64,000 bases of DNA, taken from the NCBI GenBank assembly GCA_916613615.1, contig OU744731.1:52242645-52306644 (forward strand), given 5' to 3'. The DNA comes from Steromphala cineraria. Its lineage: Eukaryota > Mollusca > Gastropoda > Trochida > Trochidae. The position numbers were made by a program, and so were the translations under genes. Under the pieces are notes generated by a model. That model was not told the DNA's origin. It searched no databases and saw nothing but the letters and a program-made list of their open reading frames with translations. Positions 44,951 to 56,439 of the stretch are shown one piece after another (positions within the stretch are counted from its first letter, which is position 1; each line of letters begins with the position of its first letter).

Positions 44951-45614
44951 ATACAAACATACAATTTGAATAACAAAAGGAGAATGTACATATATCAAAT
45001 ATAATAGATTTCATATTTCTTATTTTGAGAAAGTTCAATGAATTTACATTGAACAGTGGCGTCTCCCCCAAATAATGTTTCTGTTATGTCCTATACATTT
45101 TTAACATTGAATGATATAATAAAATACTCCCTCAATCTGTGGGTTTGCCTGCGTGGCTAATCCACGTTCAATATATTAGAGACCAAACATTCTCTCAAGT
45201 TCCAAAGGTGATTTTGTAATTACTCCATAGTGTTACACTATTATGTTAAATATAAATGTTCTGTACTTGTTTGCCATTTTCTAAGATCAGTTATAGTCCG
45301 AAAAACTATCCATCCTTTTCAATAAGTTCACGCGTCTTATAATTTTAAGGAGGCATGCAGTGCTAAGTTACAAAAGATAACATGAATTTTGTGAAAATAT
45401 GTATGTTTTGTACAAAGTCATTTTATCAGTTCAAACTTTGTCCGACCAATTAGGAAGAAAATTTTCATTCCATTTTTGTCAATTCTTTTTTGCTGTTTTG
45501 CAATTGCTGTTTTTTCTGCTCAGGGTTTGGGTGCCGTTCCACAAACCATTTTTAAAGTTACGATCGATTGTAGTCCATTCTTTTGACATTAATTACAATC
45601 GATTGTAGACTAAA

Positions 45615-45969
45615 AGGGGCAGTAGCACGTTTTATGGGCGAATATAAGGTGATGTCATGAAAATGAAAATTAATGGTTCCAACTGAAAGACAATGTATTT
45701 AAACTAAATGGAGCAGTAATAATTCAAATACATACTGTAAAGTTTAGCCATGCGATTCCTTTTTCTTACACAACATGACTAAAAGGTGTTCACATAAAAT
45801 GGCCGCCGATGGACTTTATGTGAATCTCTATACTTTATTCTCTGACTATGGATGATTGGCTTGTGTAACGAAATTATTGACACTATCAAAATAATACATT
45901 TAGCATTAACTTACGATTATCAGTGAAAGTTTAGAATATAAAATTATCAAAAAACGAGCTACTGCCCCT
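45615..45969. repeat. TTAA-flanked MITE, family P (unit 2 copy of 28958)
   Basis: Left end AGGGGCAGTAGCACG, right end GAGCTACTGCCCCT followed by TTAA at 45970. Confidence 0.8.
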
Positions 45970-45979
45970 TTAAGATCGG

Positions 45980-48003
45980 GTTTAAGGACATACCCTACCC
46001 AGAAATAAAAATATTTAGATTTTTCTGAAAATAAGCATGTTTGTTCAAATGAATGTGCTGATTTCAAAAATCAAATAAAAAAAGGGGGTCACCGTGCTCG
46101 TTTTTGAGTAAAATCGATTTAAAAAATGATATTTTTGTGAAAAAAGCCAAAAAAATACAAATTTTGTATTTGACCACAATTTTTGTGTAAGCATGAAATA
46201 TCAAAAAATATTAATGCTTAAAGTGAGAAATGAAACATTTGTACATTTTAAAAACAAAAATGTTTGATAAAAAAATCATTTTAATAATTTTTTTCGGTTT
46301 TTTGTCACACGAAATCATATTTTTCACCCCAAAAAATTAATAGATTTTCTTAATAAATAACTTTTCAAAATTTAGAATTTTTTTAAATTCTCAATATATG
46401 AACTTGACAATATAAGAAACTGAAATTTGAAGAAAAAAATGGGGGTCACCGTCGAAAAATCGCGAACTTTTTCCTGTTGAAAATGAATATAGGGAGTGAA
46501 AAATTGCCTACTGCAGCCGGAGCGAGTCTAGAATGCCGTCGGCTTTCCTTTACAAGCAACAGTTTGTTGACGGCTTGTGCAATATCGTTCAAAATTATAT
46601 ATTTTAATCTAAAAGACACACAAGTTAACCTCTTAATCTTTTTAATTTTCCACAAATTTATAAAAAAGACTAAAAAGAACAACAAAGTATCCGGGGTATC
46701 ATGTGACATTTGAAGTCAATGAGCAACGAATCAAGTGTGAACATTCGCATCATGGATTGCAATTTGCATTAAACATCACCCACTGCAATGAGCATGCATG
46801 CCTTTCAGTGTTCTTCACAAATCTATGAATTACCCGTTATATTCAAGTAATTTTCACTATCCAAATCTACCAAAGAAGCATTATTTCATGAGCACTGCAG
46901 ACAAATCTGCATACGGACGATCGACGACACATGTAAACTTCCGCTTAGACTGTATTTCATCCTTGACTACATTTTCGTTACTCTCATGTTTAGATCAACT
47001 TTGCAAAAATTACGGTGGATGTCAGTTTCATTCGCTAATAAAATGTTATTATCTTCTGAAAACTTTTGTTTGGAAACTTGCAATAAAAACATATCTTTGT
47101 CTTGATAAGATTGTATCCCGCAGCAAGTCTAGTTGACATCAAACGTAGGTGGTCAACCACATCGTGGTTCAATCAGGTCACACACAAAATTCTACCTTCG
47201 AATAGACTATCGTCCAAAGAGTTTTTATGAGGCAAATATTCATAAAAATGGACTATACATATATATGTGATAATTTAATCTACAGGTTGCATACTTTGAC
47301 ATGTTGTAAACTTTATATAATTATTTATTTAATCAATGGATATATGATTCTATTTTTTTCTTAGCTTACCAGTAGGTCTCAATTTCCCAACAAAATAAAT
47401 CAAAGAAGTCTATTTCAACTATATATTTTATTTCAGCAAAAACTTTTAATATTTATGTAGCCTTGTATAATTGAACTCAGTGCCATATGCCATAATACAT
47501 ATCTATTCCTGAATATCAGCATGTTTCACATACCTTTAATTTTTTCACATGTATCCTTGTCATTAACTTTATTCAAATTTTTCCTTTAAATTTCTAAAAT
47601 AAGACTACTTATAGGTCTTTGCCAAGTAGCCATGATAGGGATTCAATTCAAATTAACTGCTGGCACTGTGGCACAATTAAAAAGATCATGGACCATGTTG
47701 CAGATGGAAAGTCTGTTAGATCATGTGTTTCAAGTTCCAGGAAAGTGCACAATGGGCAGGAACAATCACACCACTGCTGCTGCATCATAATCTGCAATAA
47801 TAAAAACATAAGATAAAAACATATCAATCAAAACTTTTTTTTATTCTTTTTTTAAATATTTTTAACACAATATATTAGTTTGATACACTTATGACAGTAT
47901 GTAATAAGAAGAGATACTGCAGTTACAAATAGGATTTTGAAACATTTGCTTTTCCAAAATAAAGGTAAAAGGAAATAGAAACAGAAAACATGTTCTGAAT
48001 CAT
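45980..48003. other. unit-2-specific 2-kb segment, origin unknown
   Basis: It replaces about 45 bases of unit 1 (29317-29362). The first 500 bases are A/T homopolymer-rich and hold GGGGGTCACCGT twice in direct orientation (46084 and 46441). The remainder has only short open frames (the longest 112 codons at 46798-47136) with no recognised domain. Transposon relic is the likely nature. Confidence 0.55.
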
Positions 48004-48899
48004 AAAGCCCTATGGAACGTCTGAGTTATTGGAACAAATTTAGTTGGTCAGGGATGCATGGTTGAGGTAATTTTTTCACTCTTTTGTTTATTTTTATGGT
48101 TTGCATTGAAACGTAACTTAAGATTCCGTTTCCTCACAATACTGAAAAATAACTATAAGACCTAGCTCAGTGATACTTGATATTTGGATCAATTTGGACC
48201 TTCAATTACACGGGATGGTTATTTGTAGCGATTTATTATTATTTTTTAATAATTAGAGACAGGTTAGATACATGTATGTCATCTTCTGCAGATATCCTTG
48301 TATTATAAGATATGTTACTGTTGTTGAAGTCTTTTGTTTTTGTTTTGTCATTGCCTGGCTGCCAATGTACCTTGTGAATAAATTGTTACACTTCAGTATT
48401 CTTTAACCCTGTAAACTAATGCGTATTACTAATAAAGAATTTTATACCAATGGTTATGTTAATTTCATATTTATGTCCTGAACGTTTAAATTAAATGTGT
48501 AAATACAAAACACTCCGATTGTATTTATATGCACATTATTATTAGGTGAGTTATGCTTTGCTTTTAAAATCATGAACGACTGAAGGAAGTCTTATGTGTC
48601 GAGTCAAAGGTAAATGCCTTTCTTTTCTTATAACATAATATTAATTAAACTAATTCATTTTCTGAAAAAAAGTATATAAAATGACTATTTTATTACTAAT
48701 AAGAATTTCCAGAGAAATGATTATTTAGACAAGGTACGCTTATCGAGAAGTTGTGTTAAGGACAACAAACTACAGCCAATGTGTTAGACTTCCGTTACAT
48801 CAACGCTTTAGTATCCGCATAGTTCTTAAGTACCCTGAACAGTCAAATGCCTGGTGTTACTTACGGCATAGAATACATACAAGGTGCCAAAGTAGTTAA

Positions 48900-49740
48900 T
48901 GGAAGAGGTTCCTTTTGAGGGAGAAACCGTAATGCAGACCATGTTTGCAGAACATTCAACCATCCTGACTCGAAAAAGAATTCTGAAAACTCTGAAAAAT
49001 TCAGCTAGGATATTACATATAGACCATAGCTGCTGCCTTGCAGAAAATAACTGATGTGGTTTATGCGACTGGGGTCTGCCACCTAACTGTCGACCAGGTG
49101 AAGAAGAAATGGGGCATCATGACCCAAAAGGCTGAAAATAAATTTAACGGACTACAGAATTCAGCAGACGTAGAGAGGGGCGGGCCTGCACCACCAGAAA
49201 TAAATGTTGCAACAGACAATATTGTCGAATCCATAGAGTACACATTTTTTTCAGTGGCGTTCCAGGCGGAATTGACACTAAAATCCTCACATCTGGTAAG
49301 AAGACCGTCACAACATTGCAATAAGAAGTTATCATGAAGTTTAAAGCTCACTGTTTATAATTATATTACTTTAAATTTGAAAAATGTTTATTTCATGGAG
49401 AGTGACATCAATTTACAAGTTCAAACAAAGCAATATACTTTAAGGAAACATGTAGTGATTTTACTGCCGCTTCAACCATCGTTTATTCCACAAACATGAT
49501 TCAACATATTTCAATCACAGGAACACACTACTTTCAAGATCTTTAATAGTGCTACTATGACTTATTTTTACAGACTTACTCATCCCTGACCCTGTTGAGA
49601 CTGTTGAGCAAGCCAAACTACATCAAGTGGGCCTGATGAAGAACCTACACCTCATGGTGCGTTTATTGAGCAACCAAGAACTCAACAACACACTGCAAGA
49701 AGAGTTCCATCAAGACCAAGAGGGATAATCAACTGCCATT
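48900..49740 (+). pseudogene. Myb/SANT-like protein of PIF/Harbinger element (unit 2)
   Basis: ATG at 48899 (MEEVPFEGETVMQTMFAEH) runs to a stop at about 49052. The DNA-binding part continues in another frame (49038-49337: QKITDVVYATG, HLTVDQVKKKW), so one frameshift separates them. A donor after CTCACATCTG at about 49297 and an acceptor TTTTTACAG near 49574 lead to a proline/threonine-rich second exon. It is better preserved than the unit 1 copy. Confidence 0.6.
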
Positions 49741-49773
49741 GAATAAACAAATTATTTATGCACATTGAGTTGT

Positions 49774-51160
49774 ATTCCTTCTTTCATCATTGACTTAACC
49801 TGCTAGCAAACATTATCACTGTACTACATTGTGACAGAGCAATCGATGGGAGGCAATCTCAATTTGCTATTATCTCCCTTTGACCATGAGCAAATCCTAT
49901 TGTGCATCTTTTATAACAAGTGACTTTACACAATGTTTAGGTAACATGGTTATGCTTGTGTAGTTTCATGCAGAACTTTATATGTATATGTTTTTTAACC
50001 ATCTCAAATTCATACTTTAAATGAACTATTATTTTGGATACAAATTAATATTTTCATAGTGAGTAAGAAAAATATTTGCTATATGGTCCCTAATACATTT
50101 TCAATCATTGCGCTGTCCTATTCACGACTCTGTAGTTGTCAATTGTTATTTTAATACAAGACAACACATTCAATCACACATTCACACTTAATATGCTAGT
50201 GCATATAATAAACCTAAGGTCAAGATTTAATTCAAATTGACTATTGTTGATATGACAAAGTAGTACTCTGTGGTTGTGACATATTTGTGAATATGATCTT
50301 ACATGAAGGACACAAGAAGGAGCAATTCTAGAGAGATTACTCTAAATTAATGATATCATGATACATCATCCACTTTTGATAAAACATGTCTTGTTTACTT
50401 TTACTAAAAGCTATCTGTTTTTCAATGAGATACATATTATACATATAATGTCTAAAATGATTAGAATTGAGAGAAGTTTTTAAAATCTTACATTTATAAA
50501 TATATAAAAAAATTGCTAACAGCAACAGCAAATCAAAAACATCATCAGTATAGATATTCTTTCTTAACCCAAACACAATCAACTGTAAGTCAAAGTTCAT
50601 GTTGTGAACATGTGGACATTTGTCAGTAATTAATTTTTAAAAACATTGCCAGAAAGATTGTACAAACTGACAATCCGAAAAAAGATGACATATGGTTTCT
50701 ACATCAGAGTGGCAAAATGTACATAAGTTGTTTTCAGTGATTTTAATCTTAAAGAGAAATGAATTTGTTGATAAGATACCATGGATAATCCTAAACTGAA
50801 AGTATTCCTTTTTTCATCATTGACTTAACCTGCTAGCAAACATTATCACTGTACTACATTGTGACAGAGCAATCGAAGGGAGGCAATCTCAATTTGCTAT
50901 TATCTCCCTTTGACCATGAGCAAATCCTATTGTGCATCTTTTATAACAAGTGACTTTACACAATGTTTAGGTAACATGGTTATGCCTGTGTAGTTTCATG
51001 CAGAACTTTATATGTATATGTTTTTTAACCATCTCAAATTCATACTTTAAATGAACTATTATTTTGGATACAAATTAATATTTTCATAGTTAGTAAGAAA
51101 AATATTTGCTATGTGGTCTCTGATAAATTTTCCATCATTGCGCTGTCCTATTTAGTTGTC
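49774..51160. repeat. tandem duplication of about 1 kb inside unit 2
   Basis: TTTCATCATTGACTTAACC, GAGCAATCGA(T/A)GGGAGGC and following sequence to TGCGCTGTCCTATT occur at 49778-50125 and again at 50812-51150. A LINE fragment and unrelated DNA lie between. Unit 1 has only one copy (about 31050-31400). Confidence 0.75.
50337..50797 (-). mobile_element. L1/Tx1-like LINE ORF2 C-terminal fragment
   Basis: The minus-strand frame reads FQFRIIHGIL, then NLCTFCHSDVETICHLFSDC and SFW. This is the C-x2-C-x8-H-x4-C knuckle typical of the zf-RVT region, followed after one stop by LIVFGLR and a lysine-rich helix ending FYQKWMMYH. Truncated at both ends; a relative of the relic at 3600-4690. Confidence 0.65.
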
Positions 51161-51692
51161 TATTGGTGACTGATCTTGTCGGACTTTCGGGTCTTTGACA
51201 TCCAAATTTGTATTACGCATAATCACTGTGTATAACCGTACACCGGACCTAGCGAGGTGTACGGCGGAGAAATGTTGCTAGAGAGGAGCCGAAATCGAAA
51301 GGAAATATTTAACTTCCTCACTTTATAATAATCAACATAATGTGGTAATTTTAGCACACATACTTAGTATCCAAGGGACAGTAACAATGACAGTTGCGAG
51401 TAATGCTGTTGTTAGTAACATAATTGATATCTTTGACTATGAACAGGATATGACATTAAATAGTTATGTCTCGGAAAGCTATTGACATGATAATACCATA
51501 GACAAGTTGATGAAACGGCAATGATTGCTTTTAAAGTGATCCCGTTTGCGATCACGCTCCTCGCTAGCAACATTTCTCCGCCGTACACCTCGCTAGTTCC
51601 GGTGTACGGTTATACACAGTGATGATGGCTACCTTGTGTAAGATGGCACAGGTAATGATGATCTTGCACACCTTGTCTGGTTTCATGCGGAG
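51053..51692 (-). pseudogene. HARBI1-like last exon, broken by a TIR element (unit 2)
   Basis: The exon begins at 51692 after CCATAG (LRMKPDKVCK...) and is interrupted at 51623-51222. The remaining part (51221 downward) also has an internal stop where unit 1 reads DNYIGQ (AACTAAATAG against AACTACATAG). Confidence 0.65.
51222..51623. mobile_element. 402-bp non-autonomous element with about 66-bp TIRs
   Basis: The left end ATCACTGTGTATAACCGTAC continues to GAAATGTTGCTAGAGAGGAG; the right end is its inverse with two mismatches. Unit 1 shows the empty site (TACGCATGATGGC), which places the insertion after the segmental duplication. Each TIR contains a smaller inverted pair GTACACC/GGTGTAC around CTAGCGA. 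No coding region. Confidence 0.9.
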
Positions 51693-51975
51693 CTATGGAA
51701 ATTCAAATAACACATATTCATAAATGAAGATTAAATTCAATGAGACACTACTCTAATAGAAATTTGTTATAGGATAAAAATGTTTTGGATTTCTGAAAAT
51801 ATAAAAACACATTATGCAAGCCTTGGTCATTAATATTACTAATCAAATTTGAATAGTATTGTAAAAAGATCAGTCATGAATCACATATTCATATCTTGCA
51901 ATCTGAACTTGCGTTTGGTTTTATACCTTCTTTAAGTATATATTAAACACAAATAAAATCACTTTTACTCATCAC

Positions 51976-52109
51976 CTCAGAGTGAAGAACATGAAACCTT
52001 CTCTTGAGCCTCCATAAAACCCTTTCAATTGTCACCCTTGTGCCACACAGTCCGTCGTTGAACCTCTCGCTTGCCCTGAGGCTGGATGTACGGTGTGAGT
52101 GGGTACGGC
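51976..52109 (-). pseudogene. HARBI1-like penultimate exon (unit 2)
   Basis: After TTTTAACAG the exon reads ERFNDGLCGTRVTIERVLWR then LKRRFHVLHSE and a GTGATG donor in phase 0. The string TR-x-x-IER-x-x-x-x-LK-x-RF is the signature of the PIF/Harbinger nuclease just before its last exon. It joins in frame to LRMKPDKVC of the next exon. Confidence 0.75.
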
Positions 52110-52239
52110 CTGTTAAAATAATATGAATATCTTTATCTATTGAATCATTATTTTTCCGAATTTATTGAACAAAATTTTCAAAATCATTAGTATATTTGGA
52201 CAAATATTTTTGATTGTTACAGACCCATTGGCTCTGTAG

Positions 52240-52720
52240 CTATTAACTTTGCTGTAGGGTATGGGCCAATGTGATTTCCCCCTTTGTATGGGCCACAGGG
52301 TCACAAAATCCGAGAATTAAGTATATAGATGATGTGATTTCAGATACCTGAAATCAATTCAGATATGGAAATTGCTCAATTATCCAATTAATAATTTATA
52401 GTTTAGGATCCAACGGTTCACCAAGCCTTTTCAGGGGCCATAGGGTCACCAAAACCGTCTATTATAATTCTCAATAGTAGGAGTCTGTACGCAATATTTC
52501 AGCTTTCTAGGCATTTTGCTTCCGGAAAAGAAAATGAGAATAGGGCCATCAAAGCGATAAATCATAATCCTCACTTGTCAAAGCGTCTGAACAAAAAGTT
52601 TCAGCTTTCTAGGCCTAATGCTTCTGGAGAAGAAGATAAAAACAGGTTTTAAGGGCGTGGCCCCTGTGACCCTTATGAGGGGCCACGAAAACTATAAATT
52701 ATAATCCCCACTTGTCAAGG
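52240..52720. repeat. about 140-bp tandem repeat (unit 2)
   Basis: Counterpart of 32030-32560, with one shortened unit (a deletion after GAGAATAGGGCCATC). Confidence 0.6.
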
Positions 52721-53485
52721 CCAGATGAGTTAAAAAGTAAAAGTTCACAAATATAAGTTATTTTATCGGCATGGATATCCACTGTCTCCTAATATGAAGC
52801 AGTCAGATATTCTGTGGTGATTTGCCTCTAATTATATAAATGTGTTGTGTTGCCTCTAAGGTTGTAAGTCTTGAACATGTGACTGTCATGAGTTATGCTT
52901 GAAATACTTACGATTGGGTATTCTCTCTATATTGCTCGTTGAGTTCAAAGTATCGTTTCATGCTATCTGTAAAATTGGTGATATAACAACGAATATTGAA
53001 GGAAATGCTTGAATTTTGTTCCCTGGATTGTTTACATGTTGCCTAGTAACGCTAATTTTCAAACGTGAATAGATATCACAGAAGTTTTTAATTTTTTTTA
53101 GATATATGGATAAGTTCGCTACATGTACTTTGGTGAATGTGTCAGTAGCTATGAAAATTCTAAGAAAAAATCCTTAACAGCTATTTGGAAAGATGCTCAT
53201 GTTAAGAAATGCTAAGCCGCCTTGATTAGTTTCGCCCTTTGGCGCGTCCATTGGATAAAGGTTACCTGAGTTGATGAAGCGCAGCGTAATACACTTAGGG
53301 AACCAGAATGGGGAAACAGTGCGTTTTTACGTAAGATCGACGTGGGCAAGGGCAAGTAACTCCTAGTAATTGCACGATCGAATGATTCAGAACATGTTGT
53401 GTGTGACAACACTCACAAAGTCATCCTTTTCACATATAAACACATTTCAGAACATGTTTTGAGTAAAATACGTACGAAACATGTT

Positions 53486-53985
53486 TAATGTAAAACGCAT
53501 TTTTTGCAGTGAAGACCATTACGAATTCTCTCAAAAATGTCTTATAGAAAACCACAGATATATCAATGCTACTGAAAATAAAACTCAGAATTTGTGTTGA
53601 GATTGGCAACTTTTGTTTGGGTGGTACAACTTTCTAATAAATCTGTGTATAACTTCCAGAAGAAGTTTATATTCAGAGCAGTATACTGGTTTTAGCGCTT
53701 TACAAATGTTTTATGTATTTATGTATGTATATATTCTCAGTTATCTGTTGGATGATAAAGTAAAATTCCAACATGCATTAGCGACACAGCATTCTTAAAT
53801 CTTGAAATGATGGTTGGTACAACGATCTGTTATGGTTTCAGCTGGAACACGTTTCACTCAAACTACTCCAGGTGTGCTCACCACATCGATACGGTTGAGC
53901 GATCTCTTTTTGGCATCTTACATGGTTCTCTCATTGACCCTGCAAAACAAGTCCACCGTCAGTCATATGGTGTAGCCACAGATTA
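53486..53985. other. sequence right of unit 2, nothing recognised
   Basis: No supported gene or repeat between the end of the duplication and the RNase H relic. Confidence 0.45.
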
Positions 53986-53989
53986 TCCA

Positions 53990-54363
53990 TAAATTGTTGG
54001 AGGAAAGGCAGAGATTCGTGAAGATGACTAAAAGATAGAGTTGCAAAGTTAAGAGTCCCAAGAATATGCCTAGCTAAAAGTCAAAATTTATTCACCGCGG
54101 ACAAGTGCCGAAGGCATGATAAAGCAGGAGGGTTGCTGCAAGTTCCTTTCTTGATATATGCTTTGGCCATGGCATTGTCAGTAACACAATAATATTCTAA
54201 TAGCGACTCTCCTTGCACCAGCATTTAGCTGAGAGATGAACACAATATTTTCAAGAGTAATTTTAGTAAAATCAGATTCCCACCTGCGATAGAGCAAATT
54301 GTTCATATGACATGCTGCACCCTCAGTAGAACAAGCGTCAGTGGATAAATCATGCACGGGCAC
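53990..54363 (-). pseudogene. retrotransposon RNase H-like domain, DIRS/YR type likely
   Basis: Minus-strand frames show LSTDACSTEGAACH, then (after a shift) VTDNAMAKAYIKKGTCSNPP and ARHILGTLNFATLS. The order D-A-x-x-x-x-G-A, T-D-N-A-x-A...K-G-x-x, A-R-H-I-x-G-x-x-N is that of the RNase H region of DIRS-like or gypsy-like elements. Several stops and shifts; a relic only. Confidence 0.5.
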
Positions 54364-54398
54364 ATGATTAGCCTTTAGGAAGCTGCAGGTTCCATTAA

Positions 54399-54476
54399 AG
54401 GGGCAGTAGCACGTTTTGTGATAATTTTATATTTTAAACTTTACACTGATTATTGTAAGTTAATGCTAAGTGCAAT
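54399..54476 (+). repeat. family P MITE, left end only
   Basis: TTAA at 54395 then AGGGGCAGTAGCACGTTTTG and the family interior up to AGTTAATGCTAAGTGCAAT; no right end follows. Confidence 0.75.
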
Positions 54477-54942
54477 CTAAATAAATTTAGATCAACAAGT
54501 TTTATATTTGGTCATACTGTTGATCTAAGATTGGCCCGTAAGGCGGTTCATCCCGGTGACCTCTGAAATCAGCCGCTCGGCCAATCAGAAAAGATGCCCT
54601 AGCTTGCCAGAAGTTTAAAAAACTCAGCAGCACATCTTTTGAAATGGATGATGTTCGGAGCTTTGTCATTCGGAGCGGAGCAGAGCGACCATTTCGATGA
54701 ATAATCCGATTGCTTGGATGTATTAATAGATTATATTTTTTCATTTTAAAATGATTTAGCGTATTTGCTAGTTGTCAATGACAAATGATGATTGCACGTC
54801 GCACAGATACTAACGTTGCGAATAATAATCACAAAGTAAGAGCTTGATAAGTGCCAATATTTACGAAAATCCTCATGCAAGGGGAGGTAACTTCTTTTTT
54901 AATCAAACTCGTCTGTACTAATTTCTTAATTATCAATTAGTT

Positions 54943-55262
54943 TTGGGATTTGGCAACTTCAAGGCATTACCAATAGTATTAGGATTTAGCAACTTCAAGG
55001 CACTATCAATAGTTTGGGGATTTAGCAACTTCAAGGCACTATCAATAGTTTGGGGATTTGGCAACATCACGGCATTATCAATAGTTTGGGGATTTGGCAA
55101 CATCACGGCATTATCAATAGTTTGGGGATTTGGCAACATCACGGCATTATCAATAGTTTGGGGATTTGGCAACATCACGGCATTATCAATAGTTTGGGGG
55201 TTGCAAAGTCAAGACATTATCAATAGTTTGGGGGTTGCAAAGTCAAGACATTAACAATAGTT
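54943..55262 (+). repeat. 36-bp minisatellite, about 8.5 units
   Basis: Units of the form GGATTTGGCAACATCACGGC followed by ATTATCAATAGTTTGG. Sub-types carry CTTCAAGGCACT instead of CATCACGGCATT, and the last units are shortened (GGGGTTGCAAAGTCAAGACA). Both strands are open with a 12-residue period, a by-product of the unit length. Confidence 0.92.
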
Positions 55263-55697
55263 TAATGGTACCGACCTTAAGTTTTGACACTGACAGATCT
55301 TAGTTTTGTATTTTGAGAAATAATTCGAAAACGATAAAAAATATAAATAAGAATGAATTCATTGTCTTTGTCATTTTCTAACTCCCTCTACCAAATTGTC
55401 CAACATTTACCCAAACCATTGCTTATACATTGAGGCACTGTCATGGGGGTTTTACCTTTGTCAATCAGTTTGCGTAATATTCTAGCACTTGCAGATATCT
55501 ATTGGGATAAAGAGGCTTGCTCTGGGGTTGGCTTACTGTTACGTTTCATTAAGAACATAGTGTCACTCCCCCTAAAAGTTTGGTTTCTTCAAATGGCACA
55601 GAGGATTTTTGGTTTTTCACAAAATCTGATTTAAAGACTATGATTGTTTCTCTCATTTGTCTTCAGTGGAGCTCTCTATGTTACATGTATATGGGTT

Positions 55698-56290
55698 TAA
55701 CTCAGTCATACCTGATTTAGCCTCTGTTCTATTACGGCTTATACGCGGGATATAAAAGGTAGAAATCTGATTGGAGGCAATCGAAGTTAGTTGTGCAATC
55801 AGCGACGCCGTTTCAAAAGTGGTCATTCACAAAACCTCGGCCATCTCCGTGTTGTTCGTCAAAGCTTTCGTTGAAATTTAACATCAAGGGGAGGTAATTC
55901 TTCATATTACAAATCATCGCTTTTTACCTTCTTATAAGTTATTATTTGGTTTCTTAGTAAAATAAAATCTATCATAAAACAAATGATAATTTACACAATT
56001 ATAAAACAGTTTCTATCAAATGAAAAACCCTATCCATATCTGATTTTCAAATTGTTTCCCTCTCACACTGTTAATGAAAAATACACATAAAGACATAATG
56101 TTTTCCATGTCACTATACGACCGTTAAGAACTCCCAAAGTCATGGATATGCAAAAGGTGTAATCATTGGCTGCAAAAAAGGGAGATACTTTAGGTGACAA
56201 CTTTTTGCCGCTAGGGCAATCTGCCGGAACCCCAGGATCTAGGCGTAATAGAACAGAGACTAATTCAGGTATGACTGAGTTGCCTCTGTG
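55698..56290. repeat. inverted-repeat element M2, second full copy
   Basis: The ends ACTCAGTCATACCTGATTTA (left) and TAATTCAGGTATGACTGAGT (right) are inverted copies. The interior matches 14131-14735 in opposite order (TTTGAAA... GGTCATTC, AAACCTCGGCCAT). Confidence 0.8.
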
Positions 56291-56439
56291 GGGAGAGAAT
56301 GGGGTTTAAGTTGAAGAAGCCTTTTTAATCCAAGTCAAACATTCAATTTTTATTCAATTTTGCTTGTTTGAAAAATCTTTAGTTGTAACAACACTAGTGA
56401 CACCAAGTCCGTTATTGTGATGTAAGTCTGAGGTCTTTA

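Larger units (their letters stand above)
38498..53485 (+). repeat. segmental duplication, unit 2
   Basis: The direct copy of 20452-33300 is enlarged to 15.0 kb. Unit-2-specific changes are a MITE at 39737-40092, a 785-base deletion in the PARP exon (junction at 41604-41608), about 2 kb of extra sequence at 45980-48003, an internal tandem duplication with LINE sequence at 49774-51160, and a 402-base TIR element at 51222-51623. Confidence 0.9.

Noticed and set aside
54933..55254. Repeat proteins on both strands
   Set aside because: They arise from a 36-bp minisatellite whose length is a multiple of three.
54943..55262. CRISPR-like array
   Set aside because: Units are contiguous with no unique spacers, and the genome is eukaryotic.
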